From assembly GCA_045644465.1 (NCBI GenBank), contig JAZRGV010000059.1, positions 1 through 52,324 of the forward strand: 52,324 nt of DNA, given 5' to 3'. Under the pieces are notes generated by a model. The model saw only the letters and a program-made list of their open reading frames with translations. It was not told where the DNA came from and did not search any database. Both the position numbers and the translations under genes were made by a program. Positions 8,756 to 18,314 of this stretch are shown here, one piece after another. The DNA is from HGM04593 sp045644465 (lineage in GTDB: Bacteria > Bacteroidota > Bacteroidia > Bacteroidales > Bacteroidaceae). Position 1 is the first letter of the stretch, and the number at the start of each line of letters is the position of its first letter.

Positions 8756-9532
8756 TTAGTATGATGCCGAGGCTTTTATGCCCTCTTTCTCAAGCATTGC
8801 TACTATTCTGTCAAGCTCCTCGTGTGTTGCTTTCTGCAAGCCTTGTTGCGGTGTCTCGCGGTCGATAGTATATATCATCACTTCGCGTGGAGCTATCTCT
8901 TTTACTACCTCTATCCAGGGAAGTACATAGCTGTCACCGGTGTTGTTGACATCCACTCCGTCAACCTCACCTTTCAGGAACATCGTCTGTATTACTGCTC
9001 TACCATTGAATGCCTTCATGCGTTCTATAATGTCGCTTAGCTTGTATAGGCCTGTAGGGCGGTCGAGGAACGAGATGTAATCGTTGTTTACTGTATCGAG
9101 TTTCAGAATGTTGTTGTCAACCTTGCATAGGGCTTCAAAAACACTCTCTTTCGTTATCTGTGTGGCATTGGTGAGCACGCTTATTTTTGCCTTGGGGCAG
9201 TAGCGGTTGCGCAGTGCTATCGTGTCGTCAATGATGTTGGCGAAGTCGGGGTGTATGGTGGGCTCTCCGTTGCCGGCAAATGTGAGTACATCGGGGAACT
9301 CGTTGCTGCGTGCCATGCTTTGGAGCTTAGTCTCGAGCGCCTGATAAACTTCGTGGCGTGTCGGCAGTTTCTCCTTTGCGCGGTGTGTGGCATTGAAACC
9401 ACATTCACAATAGAGGCAATCGAAAGTGCATACTTTTCCGTCGCGCGGCAAAAGGTTTATTCCTAATGAGATGCCTAGTCGTCGGCTCTTGATGGGGCCG
9501 AATATCGGCGAAGGATAAATTATGGTTGCCAT
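8756..9532 (-). CDS. Radical SAM protein (COG0731-like Fe-S oxidoreductase)
   Basis: A 258-residue single-domain radical SAM enzyme. The [4Fe-4S] ligating motif CxxxCxxC is at about residues 34-41 (CTFDCLYC), within the KVCTFDCLYCE context typical of the COG0731 group, which is related to the wybutosine enzyme TYW1. The GNGEPT motif for SAM binding follows near residue 92. The substrate is not known; tRNA or cofactor modification is possible by family relation only. It lies 55 bp downstream of the RNase HI gene on the same strand and may be the last gene of an argS-rnh-radical SAM transcript. Confidence 0.85.
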   Translation of the reverse strand: MATIIYPSPIFGPIKSRRLGISLGINLLPRDGKVCTFDCLYCECGFNATHRAKEKLPTRHEVYQALETKLQSMARSNEFPDVLTFAGNGEPTIHPDFANIIDDTIALRNRYCPKAKISVLTNATQITKESVFEALCKVDNNILKLDTVNNDYISFLDRPTGLYKLSDIIERMKAFNGRAVIQTMFLKGEVDGVDVNNTGDSYVLPWIEVVKEIAPREVMIYTIDRETPQQGLQKATHEELDRIVAMLEKEGIKASASY

Positions 9533-9587
9533 ATGCTGTCCTGTGGTTTATCTGTTTATTGAACAACGTTGTTTTGTCTGTTGTTCG

Positions 9588-10214
9588 TTATTTTCGGCCG
9601 AAGTCGGCCGGTATCTCTCCCCATTTGTCGGTCTCCCATTTCAACAGCGTTGTTGAATATCTGTTCTCCTTGAGCCATTTCTCGGCCCTCTCGATATATT
9701 GGAACAGCTCTTCGCTTTTGCTGTCGCGTGGCAGCTTGGTCTTGCATGCTTTGGCTTTTACCCACATCAGCGCGTTGCGGCTGTCGGAATATATTGGCAG
9801 CTCTATCCCGCGTTGTTTGAGAAGTGCAAGGCCGTGTACTATGGCAAGAAACTCCCCGATGTTGTTTGTGCCATACATGGGGCCAAAATGGAATATCTCC
9901 TCGCCGGAGCCTATATACACGCCTCGGTATTCCATCATGCCTGGGTTGCCACTGCACGCGGCATCAACGGCAAGGGCGTTCTTTATTATCTCGGCGGGAT
10001 ATGTGGCGGGGGTGGGTGTACTCTTTTCCTTGTTGCCTTGTCCTATATAATCCCTTGGCGAAGAGCTGTATGCTCTTTCGGCATCCTCAAGGGTGTCGAA
10101 CGATTTGTAAAGGGCCTGTTTTACGCCCTTTATCTGCTCCTGGCACTCGTCCCAGCTCTTGTATATGCCGGGAGTGAGCCCGTTCCAGACAACGTAGAAA
10201 CGTTTTTTTGCCAT
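9588..10214 (-). CDS. rnhA: Ribonuclease HI with N-terminal viroplasmin (hybrid-binding) domain
   Basis: Degrades the RNA strand of RNA-DNA hybrids (primers, R-loops). The N-terminal 50 residues (KKRFYVVWNG.TPGIYKSW.EC..QIKG) form the caulimovirus-viroplasmin/hybrid-binding domain that positions hybrids. A linker of about 30 residues leads to the catalytic domain starting at LAVDAACSGNPG. The four acidic residues are visible: D84, E121 (NNIGEFLA), D144 (YSDSRNA) and D204 (EIPADFGRK). Its length (208) fits the Bacteroides/Bacillus type with this domain. It begins 15 bp after argS, so it is probably in the argS transcript. Confidence 0.93.
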   Translation of the reverse strand: MAKKRFYVVWNGLTPGIYKSWDECQEQIKGVKQALYKSFDTLEDAERAYSSSPRDYIGQGNKEKSTPTPATYPAEIIKNALAVDAACSGNPGMMEYRGVYIGSGEEIFHFGPMYGTNNIGEFLAIVHGLALLKQRGIELPIYSDSRNALMWVKAKACKTKLPRDSKSEELFQYIERAEKWLKENRYSTTLLKWETDKWGEIPADFGRK

Positions 10215-10229
10215 ACCGCCGTTGCTGTA

Positions 10230-12020
10230 TTACATTCTTTCGGGAACCTCAATGCCCAATAGTCCCATCGCTGTCTTGATGACCTTGCCAACATTGTGTG
10301 TGAGCAATATGCGGAACGCCTTTGCTGCTTCGTTCTCCTCTTTGAGGATGCTGAAGTCGTGGTAGAACTGGTTGTACTCCTTTGCAAGCTCATAAGCGTA
10401 GTTGGCAATGCCCGATGGAGAATAGTCTGTTCCTGCCTGCTTTACGATTGCAGGGAAATCGTTTAACATACGTATGATGGCGCACTCCTTCTCGCTGATG
10501 CTGTCGGGCTTAGCTGTGTTTGTGTTTACACCGGCCTCGATAGCCTTGCGCTCGATAGAACGTGTGCGTGCATAAGTGTACTGGATGAATGGGCCCGTGT
10601 TACCGTTGAAGTCGATAGATTCCTTGGGGTTGAACAGCATGTTCTTGCGTGCATCAACCTTAAGCATAAAGTATTTCAATGCTCCAAGTCCAATGATGCG
10701 GTTAATCTCGGCTTTCTCCTCTTCGCTTAGGTCGTTGAGTTTGTTGCCCAGCTCTTCCGATGTCTCGCGGGCAGTGTTTATCATCTCGTCCATAAGGTCG
10801 TCGGCATCGACAACTGTGCCTTCGCGGCTCTTCATCTTTCCTTCGGGCAGTTCCACCATGCCATAAGAGAAGTGTACAAGTCCCTTGCCCCATGAGAAAC
10901 CGAGCTTGTCGAGCAATAATGACAATACCTGGAAGTGGTAGTTCTGCTCATTGCCAACAACATATACCATCTTGTCGATAGGGTAGTCGCGGAAACGTAG
11001 CTGTGCAGTACCAATATCCTGTGTCATATATACCGATGTGCCGTCGCTGCGTAACAACAGTTTCTCGTCGAGTCCGTCATTTGTAAGGTCGGCCCATACC
11101 GATTCATCCTCTCTGCGGTAGAAAATGCCCTTTTCCAATCCGTCGAGAACGGTCTCTTTACCAACAAGGTATGTGTCGCTCTCGTAATATATCTTGTCAA
11201 AGTCAACACCCAGGCGTTTGTATGTCTCGTCGAAGCCCTCGTAAACCCAGTTATTCATCTTTTCCCAAAGGGCACGTACCTCCTTGTCGCCGGCTTCCCA
11301 TTTTACGAGCATCTCGCGTGCCTCGGCCATAAGTGGCGAAGCGGCCTCGGCTTCCTCTTTGCTCATGCCTTTCTCCATAAGCTCGTTGAGCTCTGCCTTA
11401 TAGTGCTTGTCGAAAGCAACATAGTAGTCGCCTATGAGGTGGTCGCCCTTCTTGCCACTGCTTGCAGGTGTCTCGCCCTCACCATATTTGAGCCATGCAA
11501 GCATTGACTTGCAGATGTGGATGCCACGGTCGTTGACTATGTTTGTCTTTACAACTTTGTTACCGTTGGCCTCAATGATGTTTGACAATGCATAACCGAG
11601 CAGGTTGTTGCGTATGTGTCCCAGGTGCAAAGGTTTGTTGGTATTGGGTGATGAGTATTCAACCATCACAAGCGGCGAGCTCTCTGTTACGGGTGTTATA
11701 CCCCATTTCTCGTCGTTGTCTATCTCGTTGAGAAGGTCAACCCAATAGCTTGGAGATATTGCAAGGTTCAAGAAACCTTTCACCACATTAAATGATGAGA
11801 TGGCAGGGACATTATTCTTGATGTACTCTCCAATCTCCTGTGCTGTATCTTCGGGACGTTTCTTTGAAAGGGCAAGGAATGGGAATACTACAACGGTGTA
11901 GTCACCCTCGAATTCCTTACGTGTCTTTTGCAACTGAATCTTTTCTGCGCTGAATTCGGCACCATAAAGGCTTTTGATTGCCTCTATCACACTTTGTACC
12001 AATGTTGTTTCAATATTCAT
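10230..12020 (-). CDS. argS: Arginyl-tRNA synthetase
   Basis: Charges tRNA-Arg with arginine in the cytosol. The 596-residue class I synthetase has the N-terminal tRNA D-loop recognition domain (Add-1, about residues 1-100), the HIGH-type motif LHLGHIRNN near residue 130, a KMSK-like GKMKSREGTV near residue 395 and a C-terminal DALR anticodon-binding domain ending EVPERM. It is first of a minus-strand cluster with RNase HI and the radical SAM gene. A TAACTTTG box lies about 70 nt upstream, and its leader holds a short stable hairpin. Confidence 0.96.
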   Translation of the reverse strand: MNIETTLVQSVIEAIKSLYGAEFSAEKIQLQKTRKEFEGDYTVVVFPFLALSKKRPEDTAQEIGEYIKNNVPAISSFNVVKGFLNLAISPSYWVDLLNEIDNDEKWGITPVTESSPLVMVEYSSPNTNKPLHLGHIRNNLLGYALSNIIEANGNKVVKTNIVNDRGIHICKSMLAWLKYGEGETPASSGKKGDHLIGDYYVAFDKHYKAELNELMEKGMSKEEAEAASPLMAEAREMLVKWEAGDKEVRALWEKMNNWVYEGFDETYKRLGVDFDKIYYESDTYLVGKETVLDGLEKGIFYRREDESVWADLTNDGLDEKLLLRSDGTSVYMTQDIGTAQLRFRDYPIDKMVYVVGNEQNYHFQVLSLLLDKLGFSWGKGLVHFSYGMVELPEGKMKSREGTVVDADDLMDEMINTARETSEELGNKLNDLSEEEKAEINRIIGLGALKYFMLKVDARKNMLFNPKESIDFNGNTGPFIQYTYARTRSIERKAIEAGVNTNTAKPDSISEKECAIIRMLNDFPAIVKQAGTDYSPSGIANYAYELAKEYNQFYHDFSILKEENEAAKAFRILLTHNVGKVIKTAMGLLGIEVPERM

Positions 12021-12054
12021 TTCTATATGTTTTTTTATTTGTTTTCCAATAGTG

Positions 12055-12069
12055 CCCCACTATGTGGGG
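12055..12069 (-). other. Small hairpin in the argS leader
   Basis: A perfect 6-bp GC-rich stem with a 3-nt loop lies between the argS promoter box and the start codon. It has no T-tract, so it is not a terminator. It could stabilise the mRNA or influence ribosome access; no function can be shown. Confidence 0.4.
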
Positions 12070-12089
12070 AAACGAAACCATAATCTATG

Positions 12090-12097
12090 CAAAGTTA
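12090..12097 (-). promoter_or_regulatory. -7 box of argS
   Basis: TAACTTTG on the minus strand matches TAnnTTTG exactly. No convincing TTG element is seen 19-21 nt upstream. It gives a leader of about 64 nt. Confidence 0.5.
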
Positions 12098-12213
12098 CGA
12101 AAAACATATTGTTTTCGCCTCCTTAAACTCTTGTAAAAAACGTCAAACTGTTATAGAAAATTAAATAATGGGCTAATTTGGCATTTTAGAAAGTTAAAAT
12201 CAGTTGTTTGTAT

Positions 12214-12221
12214 TATCTTTG
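12214..12221 (+). promoter_or_regulatory. -7 box of the rhomboid pair
   Basis: TATCTTTG matches the Bacteroidota -7 consensus and lies 85 nt before the first rhomboid start. The -33 element is weak. The rest of the 286-bp divergent gap (12021-12306) holds no gene. Confidence 0.55.
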
Positions 12222-12306
12222 CACTCTGTGCGAGTTGTTATTCTACTCGCGGTAAAACTGCAAAGCCTGCATGTTGTTTGGCTTGTTTGCGATGTAAATA
12301 ATTATT

Positions 12307-13035
12307 ATGGATAGAATACCCGTTGTTACAAAGAATCTTTTGGCCATAAACGTTCTGATGTTTTTGGCTTTGCTTGTTGCCGGCAAGAATGGCTACGACC
12401 TGAATAATCTTCTGGGTTTGCACTTCTTTATGTCGAACGACTTTCACCCTTACCAGCTGATTACTTATATGTTTATGCATGGGGGATTTTCGCATTTGTT
12501 CTTTAATATGTTCGCTCTATTTATGTTTGGACGTACTTTGGAATATGTGTGGGGTCCCAAACGTTTTCTCATATTCTATGTAGTGGCCGGTGTTGGTGCA
12601 GCATTTATTCAGGAACTGGTGGGTGCGGTACGATATTTCTACTTGGCCGGGGGCGTTGAAGCCGATGCTCTTGCCGTTGTTCTTGAAGAGGGCGCTTCGG
12701 CATTGCGCGAGGGTAAGAATTTTATACTTCCTGATTTGGCACAGCTCAATCTGGTGCTGAATTCACAAACAGTAGGAGCTTCGGGTGCTGTGTATGCAAT
12801 TTTGTTGGGCTTTGGTATGCTTTTCCCAAATGAGAGAATGTATATATTTCCTCTTCCTTTCCCCATAAAAGCGAAGTTCTTTGTTATAGGCTATGCATTG
12901 ATTGAGCTTTATATGGGAACTATGGGTACACCCGACGGTGTGGCGCATTTTGCCCATCTTGGCGGTATGCTTTTTGGTTTGGTCCTTATATTGTTGTGGC
13001 GTAAAAAAGGTGAGATAGGAGGTCCGTATGTTTAA
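12307..13035 (+). CDS. Rhomboid family intramembrane serine protease
   Basis: A six-helix-type membrane protease of 242 residues that cleaves transmembrane substrates within the bilayer. Visible motifs are the helix-2 HGGFSHLFFNM segment (residues 58-68), the catalytic serine S159 in VGASGAVYA, and the catalytic histidine H217 in HFAHLGGMLFG. A long L1-like insertion between helices (about residues 110-150, E/A-rich) is present. It overlaps the second rhomboid gene by 8 bp, so the two are made together. The substrate is unknown. Confidence 0.92.
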   Translation: MDRIPVVTKNLLAINVLMFLALLVAGKNGYDLNNLLGLHFFMSNDFHPYQLITYMFMHGGFSHLFFNMFALFMFGRTLEYVWGPKRFLIFYVVAGVGAAFIQELVGAVRYFYLAGGVEADALAVVLEEGASALREGKNFILPDLAQLNLVLNSQTVGASGAVYAILLGFGMLFPNERMYIFPLPFPIKAKFFVIGYALIELYMGTMGTPDGVAHFAHLGGMLFGLVLILLWRKKGEIGGPYV

Positions 13036-13924
13036 CAATATCCTGCAGAAATTCAAGTTACAGAACATAGTTGGCAAGTTTATATATATCAACGTAGCGG
13101 TGTATATAATTGTCGTTTTAATCGGTGTTTTTTCGGTATTGTTCAACGTTGCCGACGAGGGTAAAACTATCATCGGGTATCTTGAACTGCCATCGTCGCT
13201 GCCATTGCTTTTGCATCGTCCCTGGACGTTGTTTACATATATGTTCCTGCACGAGCAGTTTATGCATATCCTTTGGAATATGCTTGCTCTGTATATATTT
13301 GGCAGAATATTCATCGATTTCTATTCACTTCGTCATTTTGTGGGTACATATATCCTTGGTGGTCTGTTTGGCGGCTTGGCATTTGTGCTTTCGTATAATC
13401 TGTTCCCATATTTTGCTCCGTATGTCGAGAACTCATTTCTCATTGGTGCATCGGCATCGGTGCTGGCCATAGTGGTGGCTTCGGCTGTGCGTAACCCGGA
13501 GTACAGAATAAACATGTTGCTGGTGGGGCAAGTCAAATTGTCAACATTTGCCATTGTAACTGTTACTATTTCTCTGTTTATGCTTGCCGGAAACAATGCA
13601 GGCGGCAACTTTGCCCATTTAGGTGGTGCTGTGTGCGGTTGGCTGGTGGCGTATATGCTGAATAAAGGCGTTGACATTACATCGGTTGTAAATAAGCCTG
13701 TCGATTGGATTACTACACTCTTCAAGAAAGAGCATTTCTGCAAAAAGAAGAAAACGAAATTTAAATATTCGAGTGGCGGTCGCAAGGCCGATTATGAATA
13801 TAATGCCCGTAAGAGGGCTTCGGAAGCCGAGGTTGACAAGATTCTCGAGAAAATAAAGAAAGGCGGATATGCCTCGCTTACCGATGAAGAGAAAAAACGT
13901 CTTTTCGATGCCTCTTCAAAATGA
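13028..13924 (+). CDS. Second rhomboid family protein with C-terminal DUF6576-like tail
   Basis: A 298-residue paralogue of the upstream gene. It keeps the HEQFMHILWNM segment (residues 75-85), serine S142 and histidine H197 (NFAHLGGAVCG). The residue after the serine is alanine (GASA) instead of the usual glycine (GASG), a change that may alter oxyanion-hole geometry. After the membrane part, a charged cytosolic tail (about residues 232-298) ends in a small helical motif (KILEKIKKGGYASLTDEEKKRLF) like the DUF6576 domain found on Bacteroidota rhomboids. The 8-bp overlap and pairing suggest a heteromeric or sequential pair. A strong terminator follows. Confidence 0.88.
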   Translation: MFNNILQKFKLQNIVGKFIYINVAVYIIVVLIGVFSVLFNVADEGKTIIGYLELPSSLPLLLHRPWTLFTYMFLHEQFMHILWNMLALYIFGRIFIDFYSLRHFVGTYILGGLFGGLAFVLSYNLFPYFAPYVENSFLIGASASVLAIVVASAVRNPEYRINMLLVGQVKLSTFAIVTVTISLFMLAGNNAGGNFAHLGGAVCGWLVAYMLNKGVDITSVVNKPVDWITTLFKKEHFCKKKKTKFKYSSGGRKADYEYNARKRASEAEVDKILEKIKKGGYASLTDEEKKRLFDASSK

Positions 13925-13938
13925 TTAGTACCTAAAAA

Positions 13939-13976
13939 ACAGATGACTCGCGCAATGTGAGTCATCTGTTTTTTTA
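13939..13976 (+). terminator. Intrinsic terminator of the rhomboid pair
   Basis: A perfect 11-bp stem (13939-13949 with 13959-13969) and a 9-nt loop are followed by a run of eight T. Confidence 0.9.
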
Positions 13977-14060
13977 GCATAATTCCTTATTTATCTTTTA
14001 TTTTATTAATGTGTGTAAAGAAAAACCTTATAAATAGGCTGTACTTTTAGAAAAAAACAC

Positions 14061-14068
14061 TATATTTG
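14061..14068 (+). promoter_or_regulatory. -7 box of secDF
   Basis: TATATTTG matches TAnnTTTG exactly and is followed 50 nt later by the secDF ATG. The -33 element is not clear. Confidence 0.5.
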
Positions 14069-14118
14069 CGCGATTTTGATAAAAAGGCAAAAATAAATCA
14101 CAATAAAATTTAATAAAA

Positions 14119-16926
14119 ATGCAGAACAAAGGATTTGTAAAAGTATTTGCAGTACTGTTGACAATTGTATGTTTGTTCTACTTGTCATTCTCGGTTGTAA
14201 CCAGCTACCACGCAGGTAAAGCCGAAGAGAGTGGCGACAGCAAACACTACATGGATTCAATGCAGAACAAGAATGTTTGGCTTGGAGTCTATACTTTGAA
14301 ACAGTGCCGCGAGTTGGAGATTGGTCTAGGTTTGGACCTTAAAGGTGGTATGTACGTCATTATGGAAGTTTCTGTTCCTGACATCGTTAAGTCATTGTCT
14401 GGTAACAAGCAGGATGCTAACTTCAAGACAGCTTTGGATAATGCACGTGTGGCAACCATCAATGGTGGTGATTATATCACAGCGTTTATCAATGAGTATC
14501 ACAAAATTGCGCCGGGCAGCAGCCTTGCGTCTCTTTTTGCAACATACGACTTGAAGGACAGAATTTCTCAGAATTCTACCGACAAGGATGTTGAGGCAGT
14601 ATTGCGCGAAGAGGTTAAGGCCGCAGTTGACAACTCATACAACGTGTTGCGTTCACGTATCGACCGCTTTGGTGTGGTACAGCCTAATATCCAGACTATC
14701 GAAGGTGGTATGGGCCGTATCATGATTGAGCTTCCAGGTGTAAAAGAGCCTGAGCGTGTTCGTAAGTTGTTGCAGGGTTCTGCTAACCTTGAGTTCTGGG
14801 AGACATACAGCCTTGATGAGATTTCAAAGGTTGTTTACCCAGCATTGCAGGATCTTGACAAGAAGTTCGGTGAGAACGCTTTGATGTCAAAGATTCAGCC
14901 TGCTAACACCTCTTACTGCACAGTAGGTCTTGCTCACTATAGCGATACAGCTGCAATCAATGCTATGGTTGCAAGCGAGGAGGCTAAGTTGCTTCTCCCA
15001 CGCGATTTGCGTTTGATGTGGAGCGTTGCTGCTTATGAGGGCGACTCTACAAGCACTATCTTCGAGCTTAACGCTATCAAGGTAACAGAGCGTAATGGTA
15101 GAGCTCCTGTTGAGGGCGAGGTTATCTCTGACGCAAGTGCAGGTTTCGACCAGCTTGGTGCTCCTTGTGTAGATATGCAGATGAACATCGACGGTTCAAG
15201 AAAATGGGCTGCTTTGACAAAGAAGAACCTACACCGTGCTATTGCTATCGTTCTCGATGGTTATGTATATAGCGCACCTATGGTACAGTCTGAAATCACA
15301 GGTGGCCGTTCACAGATAACAGGTAACTTCACAATCGAGGCTACTCAGGACTTGGCTAACGTGCTCCGTTCTGGTAAGATGGCTGCTCCTGTACGCATCA
15401 TTCAGGAAGAGATTGTTGGTCCTTCACTTGGTCAGAAGTCAATTGAGCAGGGTGTAGTTTCATTCATCGTGGCATTTGTTCTCCTTATGATATACATGTG
15501 CGCGATGTATGGCGTAATCCCAGGTTCTGTTGCAAACCTTGCGTTGTTGCTTAACCTCTTCTTCACAATGGGTGTACTTGCATCGTTCCAGGCTGCATTG
15601 ACAATGTCTGGTATCGCAGGTATCGTGTTGACATTGGGTATGGCTGTCGATGCTAACGTGCTCATCTATGAGCGTGCTAAAGAGGAGTTGCGTGCCGGCA
15701 AGAATGTACGTGTTGCTCTTTCTGACGGTTACAAGAATGCATTCTCTGCTATTCTCGACTCAAACATCACATCTATCATAACAGGTATTATTCTGTTCAA
15801 CTTCGGTACAGGTCCAATCAAGGGCTTTGCTACAACTCTTATCATCGGCTTGTTGTGCTCATTCTTTACAGCAGTGTTTGTAACACGCGTTATCTACGAA
15901 CACTTTATGGGCAAGGGTAAGTGGTTGAACCTTACATTTACAACAAAGCTCTCAAGAAACCTCATGAGAGAGCCAAACTTCAACTTCATCGGTGCTTCAA
16001 AGAAAACTGCTATAGTGTTTGGTATCGCTGTTGTTGCTATGGTTGCTTCATTCGTGTTCCGTGGTTTGAGCCAGAGCATCGACTTCACCGGTGGACGTAA
16101 CTTTGTTGTTCAGTTCGAGAAAGAGGTTGAGCCAGAGACAGTACGTGCTTTGTTGAAGGAGAAGATTACCGAAGACAATGTACAGGCTATCGCTTTGGGT
16201 GCTGATGGCAAGACTATCCGTGTTACTACAAACTACATGATTAACGATACAGCGAAGGTTGCCGACGAGAGAATCACAGAGTTCCTCTACGATTCATTTA
16301 TGGAAGGCAAACTTTTGAGCGAGGACTTGACAATAGATACATTCCGCGACTACGATAACCACGCGGGTGGCTCAATCATCAGCTCGCAGAAGGTTGGTCC
16401 AAGCATGGCCGAGGATATCCGTAACGGTGCTATCGTTTCTGTGATACTTGCGCTCATCGCTATATTTATCTACATCCTTGTACGTTTCCGTAACGTGGCA
16501 TACAGTATCGGTTCAATCTTTGCACTTGGTATTGACGTATTGATGATTATGGGTTGCTACTCATTGTTGTACGGTATATTGCCAATGTCACTTGAGGTTG
16601 ACCAGACATTCATCGGTGCTATCTTGACTGCTATCGGTTACTCAATCAACGACAAGGTGGTTATCTTTGACCGCGTACGTGAGTTCAATCACTTGTATCC
16701 AAAACGTAACAAGTTCGAGTTGTTCAATACTTCATTGAATACTACATTGGCTCGTACAATCAACACTTCTGTTAGTACATTGATTGTGTTGCTATGTATC
16801 TTCATCCTTGGTGGTGACAGCATCCGTAGCTTCTCATTTGCAATGATTCTTGGTGTTGTGTTCGGTACATTGTCATCACTCTTTATTGCAGCGCCTGTAG
16901 CTTACAGCTTCTTGCGTAAGAAATAA
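14119..16926 (+). CDS. secDF: Protein translocase subunit SecDF (fused)
   Basis: A single 935-residue polypeptide combining SecD and SecF, which uses the proton gradient to complete protein export after SecYEG/SecA. SecD is the first part: one TM helix, a large periplasmic P1 region (about residues 40-440) with the LGLDLKGGMYV motif near residue 70, then a TM bundle with AVDANVLIYERAKEELR. SecF starts near residue 620; SIDFTGGRNFVVQF near 650 is its counterpart of the D5 motif, and GYSINDKVVIFDRVREF marks its helix-4 region. The fusion is the usual form in Bacteroidota. Codon use is strongly biased, as for a highly expressed gene. Monocistronic with its own promoter and terminator. Confidence 0.97.
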   Translation: MQNKGFVKVFAVLLTIVCLFYLSFSVVTSYHAGKAEESGDSKHYMDSMQNKNVWLGVYTLKQCRELEIGLGLDLKGGMYVIMEVSVPDIVKSLSGNKQDANFKTALDNARVATINGGDYITAFINEYHKIAPGSSLASLFATYDLKDRISQNSTDKDVEAVLREEVKAAVDNSYNVLRSRIDRFGVVQPNIQTIEGGMGRIMIELPGVKEPERVRKLLQGSANLEFWETYSLDEISKVVYPALQDLDKKFGENALMSKIQPANTSYCTVGLAHYSDTAAINAMVASEEAKLLLPRDLRLMWSVAAYEGDSTSTIFELNAIKVTERNGRAPVEGEVISDASAGFDQLGAPCVDMQMNIDGSRKWAALTKKNLHRAIAIVLDGYVYSAPMVQSEITGGRSQITGNFTIEATQDLANVLRSGKMAAPVRIIQEEIVGPSLGQKSIEQGVVSFIVAFVLLMIYMCAMYGVIPGSVANLALLLNLFFTMGVLASFQAALTMSGIAGIVLTLGMAVDANVLIYERAKEELRAGKNVRVALSDGYKNAFSAILDSNITSIITGIILFNFGTGPIKGFATTLIIGLLCSFFTAVFVTRVIYEHFMGKGKWLNLTFTTKLSRNLMREPNFNFIGASKKTAIVFGIAVVAMVASFVFRGLSQSIDFTGGRNFVVQFEKEVEPETVRALLKEKITEDNVQAIALGADGKTIRVTTNYMINDTAKVADERITEFLYDSFMEGKLLSEDLTIDTFRDYDNHAGGSIISSQKVGPSMAEDIRNGAIVSVILALIAIFIYILVRFRNVAYSIGSIFALGIDVLMIMGCYSLLYGILPMSLEVDQTFIGAILTAIGYSINDKVVIFDRVREFNHLYPKRNKFELFNTSLNTTLARTINTSVSTLIVLLCIFILGGDSIRSFSFAMILGVVFGTLSSLFIAAPVAYSFLRKK

Positions 16927-16946
16927 AGACCAACGACATAATACAA

Positions 16947-16987
16947 AGCGGGGTGCAATCATTGATTGCACCCCGCTATTTGTTTTT
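16947..16987 (+). terminator. Intrinsic terminator of secDF
   Basis: A perfect 14-bp stem (16947-16960 with 16964-16977) with a 3-nt loop, then ATTTGTTTTT. The stem may also stop transcription from the convergent DUF2851 gene. Confidence 0.88.
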
Positions 16988-16990
16988 ATG

Positions 16991-18286
16991 TTACAGGCAC
17001 TTTAATATGCTTTTGATGTATATATAAGCGAATTGGCATTCATGGCATTTCTTGTTTGAACAATACGACTTGCTAAGGTGCAGGAGTGCCTGTGAGTCGG
17101 CTGCACACTCTGCGTTTATACCTTGTTCCTTCCAGCGCCTTACAATGCTGTTCTCCTCACATTTGAGAGAGTGCAGGTACTCTTCGGCCTTGCCACAGAG
17201 CGAAAACTCCTTCCTATGCTTTCCATATACATATAACACAGGTGCTATGGCGTTTATTATTATTACATCCATTTGTCTCTCTTTCATCTTGCCATTGCCG
17301 CATGTCTCTGTTCCGCCAAAACAAGTGTGGTTGTACCAATAGCCATGCAATGGTGTATCTATAACCTCGTGTAATTCTGTTATGGTGTTGCAGATAGCTA
17401 TGCTTGACATATTGAATTTGCGGCTATGGAATATTGAGGCGAGCCTTGCAATTCTTAGATGTGGCGATGAACTGCTGCTTTCCCACACCTTGTAATCCAT
17501 GCTCTTGAGGTTGAATTTCTTTTCCAGGAACCGGTATTCCTTTTTCAGCTCGGTGAAATAATTGCTTTTTGTTGCAAACTCCCGGTAGAAATAGGGGATG
17601 CTCAGTTCGTTCAACAAACCGGCTTGTCCAAAGAATATGGCTTCTACTTGCATGGCGTTGTCGCGGTGCTTGCCCAATGCTTGAAAATCCAATATGGCGG
17701 CCAACTCTTCGAACTGTTGTGTCTGGATGCCAAATCCAAAACTCTTTATCAAGGTCTTGAAAAGTGTCTCTTCCCATCTCTTTTCGCATTTTTCGTATGT
17801 GGCTTCAATCAACTTTGCCTTTTCTTCGATGCGCTCTACCAATAGTCTTGACAGTATGCTGTGCAGCTTCACCTCTTCTATTTGTGATACGGTGTGTGCA
17901 CAAGGCATATTTTCTCTTCTTCTCTCTGCCGCAATCGCCAGGTTGCTCTTAAGCTCCTCGGGATAGCCTAAGCATAGCTGGTGTATCTCTTCACCATGCT
18001 TGCGCAGCGTAGAGCAGTTGTTTTCCATTGTTACGTGCAGAATTACGCTGTCGGTGCACGAGGTGTTGTTGTGTATCTCGCGTTCCCAGTCGCTGCTTTT
18101 GCCGTGAAGTACAACATTGCCAACCCACATTTTGTCGCCAATCTGGATTTTTGCGTTGTAAAAAATGTTACTCTTTTCGTTGCTTCTGCCGTTGTCGATT
18201 ACGCGTAACTTTTCCCCGCTTGTTGTGTGAAGACCGCCATAAGGGAGCAACCTGTTTTTCCAAATGTAATAGATGATGCTTTTCAT
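16991..18286 (-). CDS. DUF2851 family protein
   Basis: About 431 residues from the start MKSIIYYIWKNRLLPYGGL. The frame is open to 18337, but the 17 extra residues would overlap the upstream terminator and the predicted promoter box at 18307-18314, so 18286 is chosen. It matches the Bacteroidota-wide DUF2851 family: N-terminal IWK.R..P...L.T..G..L.VID..G..N, then a metal-free-looking beta region (VGNVVLHGKSSDWE) and a helical C-terminal half ending with a Cys-rich stretch (CSNKKCHECQFAYI) that could bind a metal. No TM helices or signal peptide, so probably cytosolic. Function is unknown. Confidence 0.82.
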   Translation of the reverse strand: MKSIIYYIWKNRLLPYGGLHTTSGEKLRVIDNGRSNEKSNIFYNAKIQIGDKMWVGNVVLHGKSSDWEREIHNNTSCTDSVILHVTMENNCSTLRKHGEEIHQLCLGYPEELKSNLAIAAERRRENMPCAHTVSQIEEVKLHSILSRLLVERIEEKAKLIEATYEKCEKRWEETLFKTLIKSFGFGIQTQQFEELAAILDFQALGKHRDNAMQVEAIFFGQAGLLNELSIPYFYREFATKSNYFTELKKEYRFLEKKFNLKSMDYKVWESSSSSPHLRIARLASIFHSRKFNMSSIAICNTITELHEVIDTPLHGYWYNHTCFGGTETCGNGKMKERQMDVIIINAIAPVLYVYGKHRKEFSLCGKAEEYLHSLKCEENSIVRRWKEQGINAECAADSQALLHLSKSYCSNKKCHECQFAYIYIKSILKCL

Positions 18287-18306
18287 ACCAAGAGTGTTTG
18301 TTATTG

Positions 18307-18314
18307 CAAAGAAA
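18307..18314 (-). promoter_or_regulatory. -7 box of the DUF2851 gene
   Basis: TTTCTTTG on the minus strand (7 of 8 to TAnnTTTG). It overlaps the T-tract of the preceding terminator and lies about 21 nt before the start at 18286. Confidence 0.4.
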
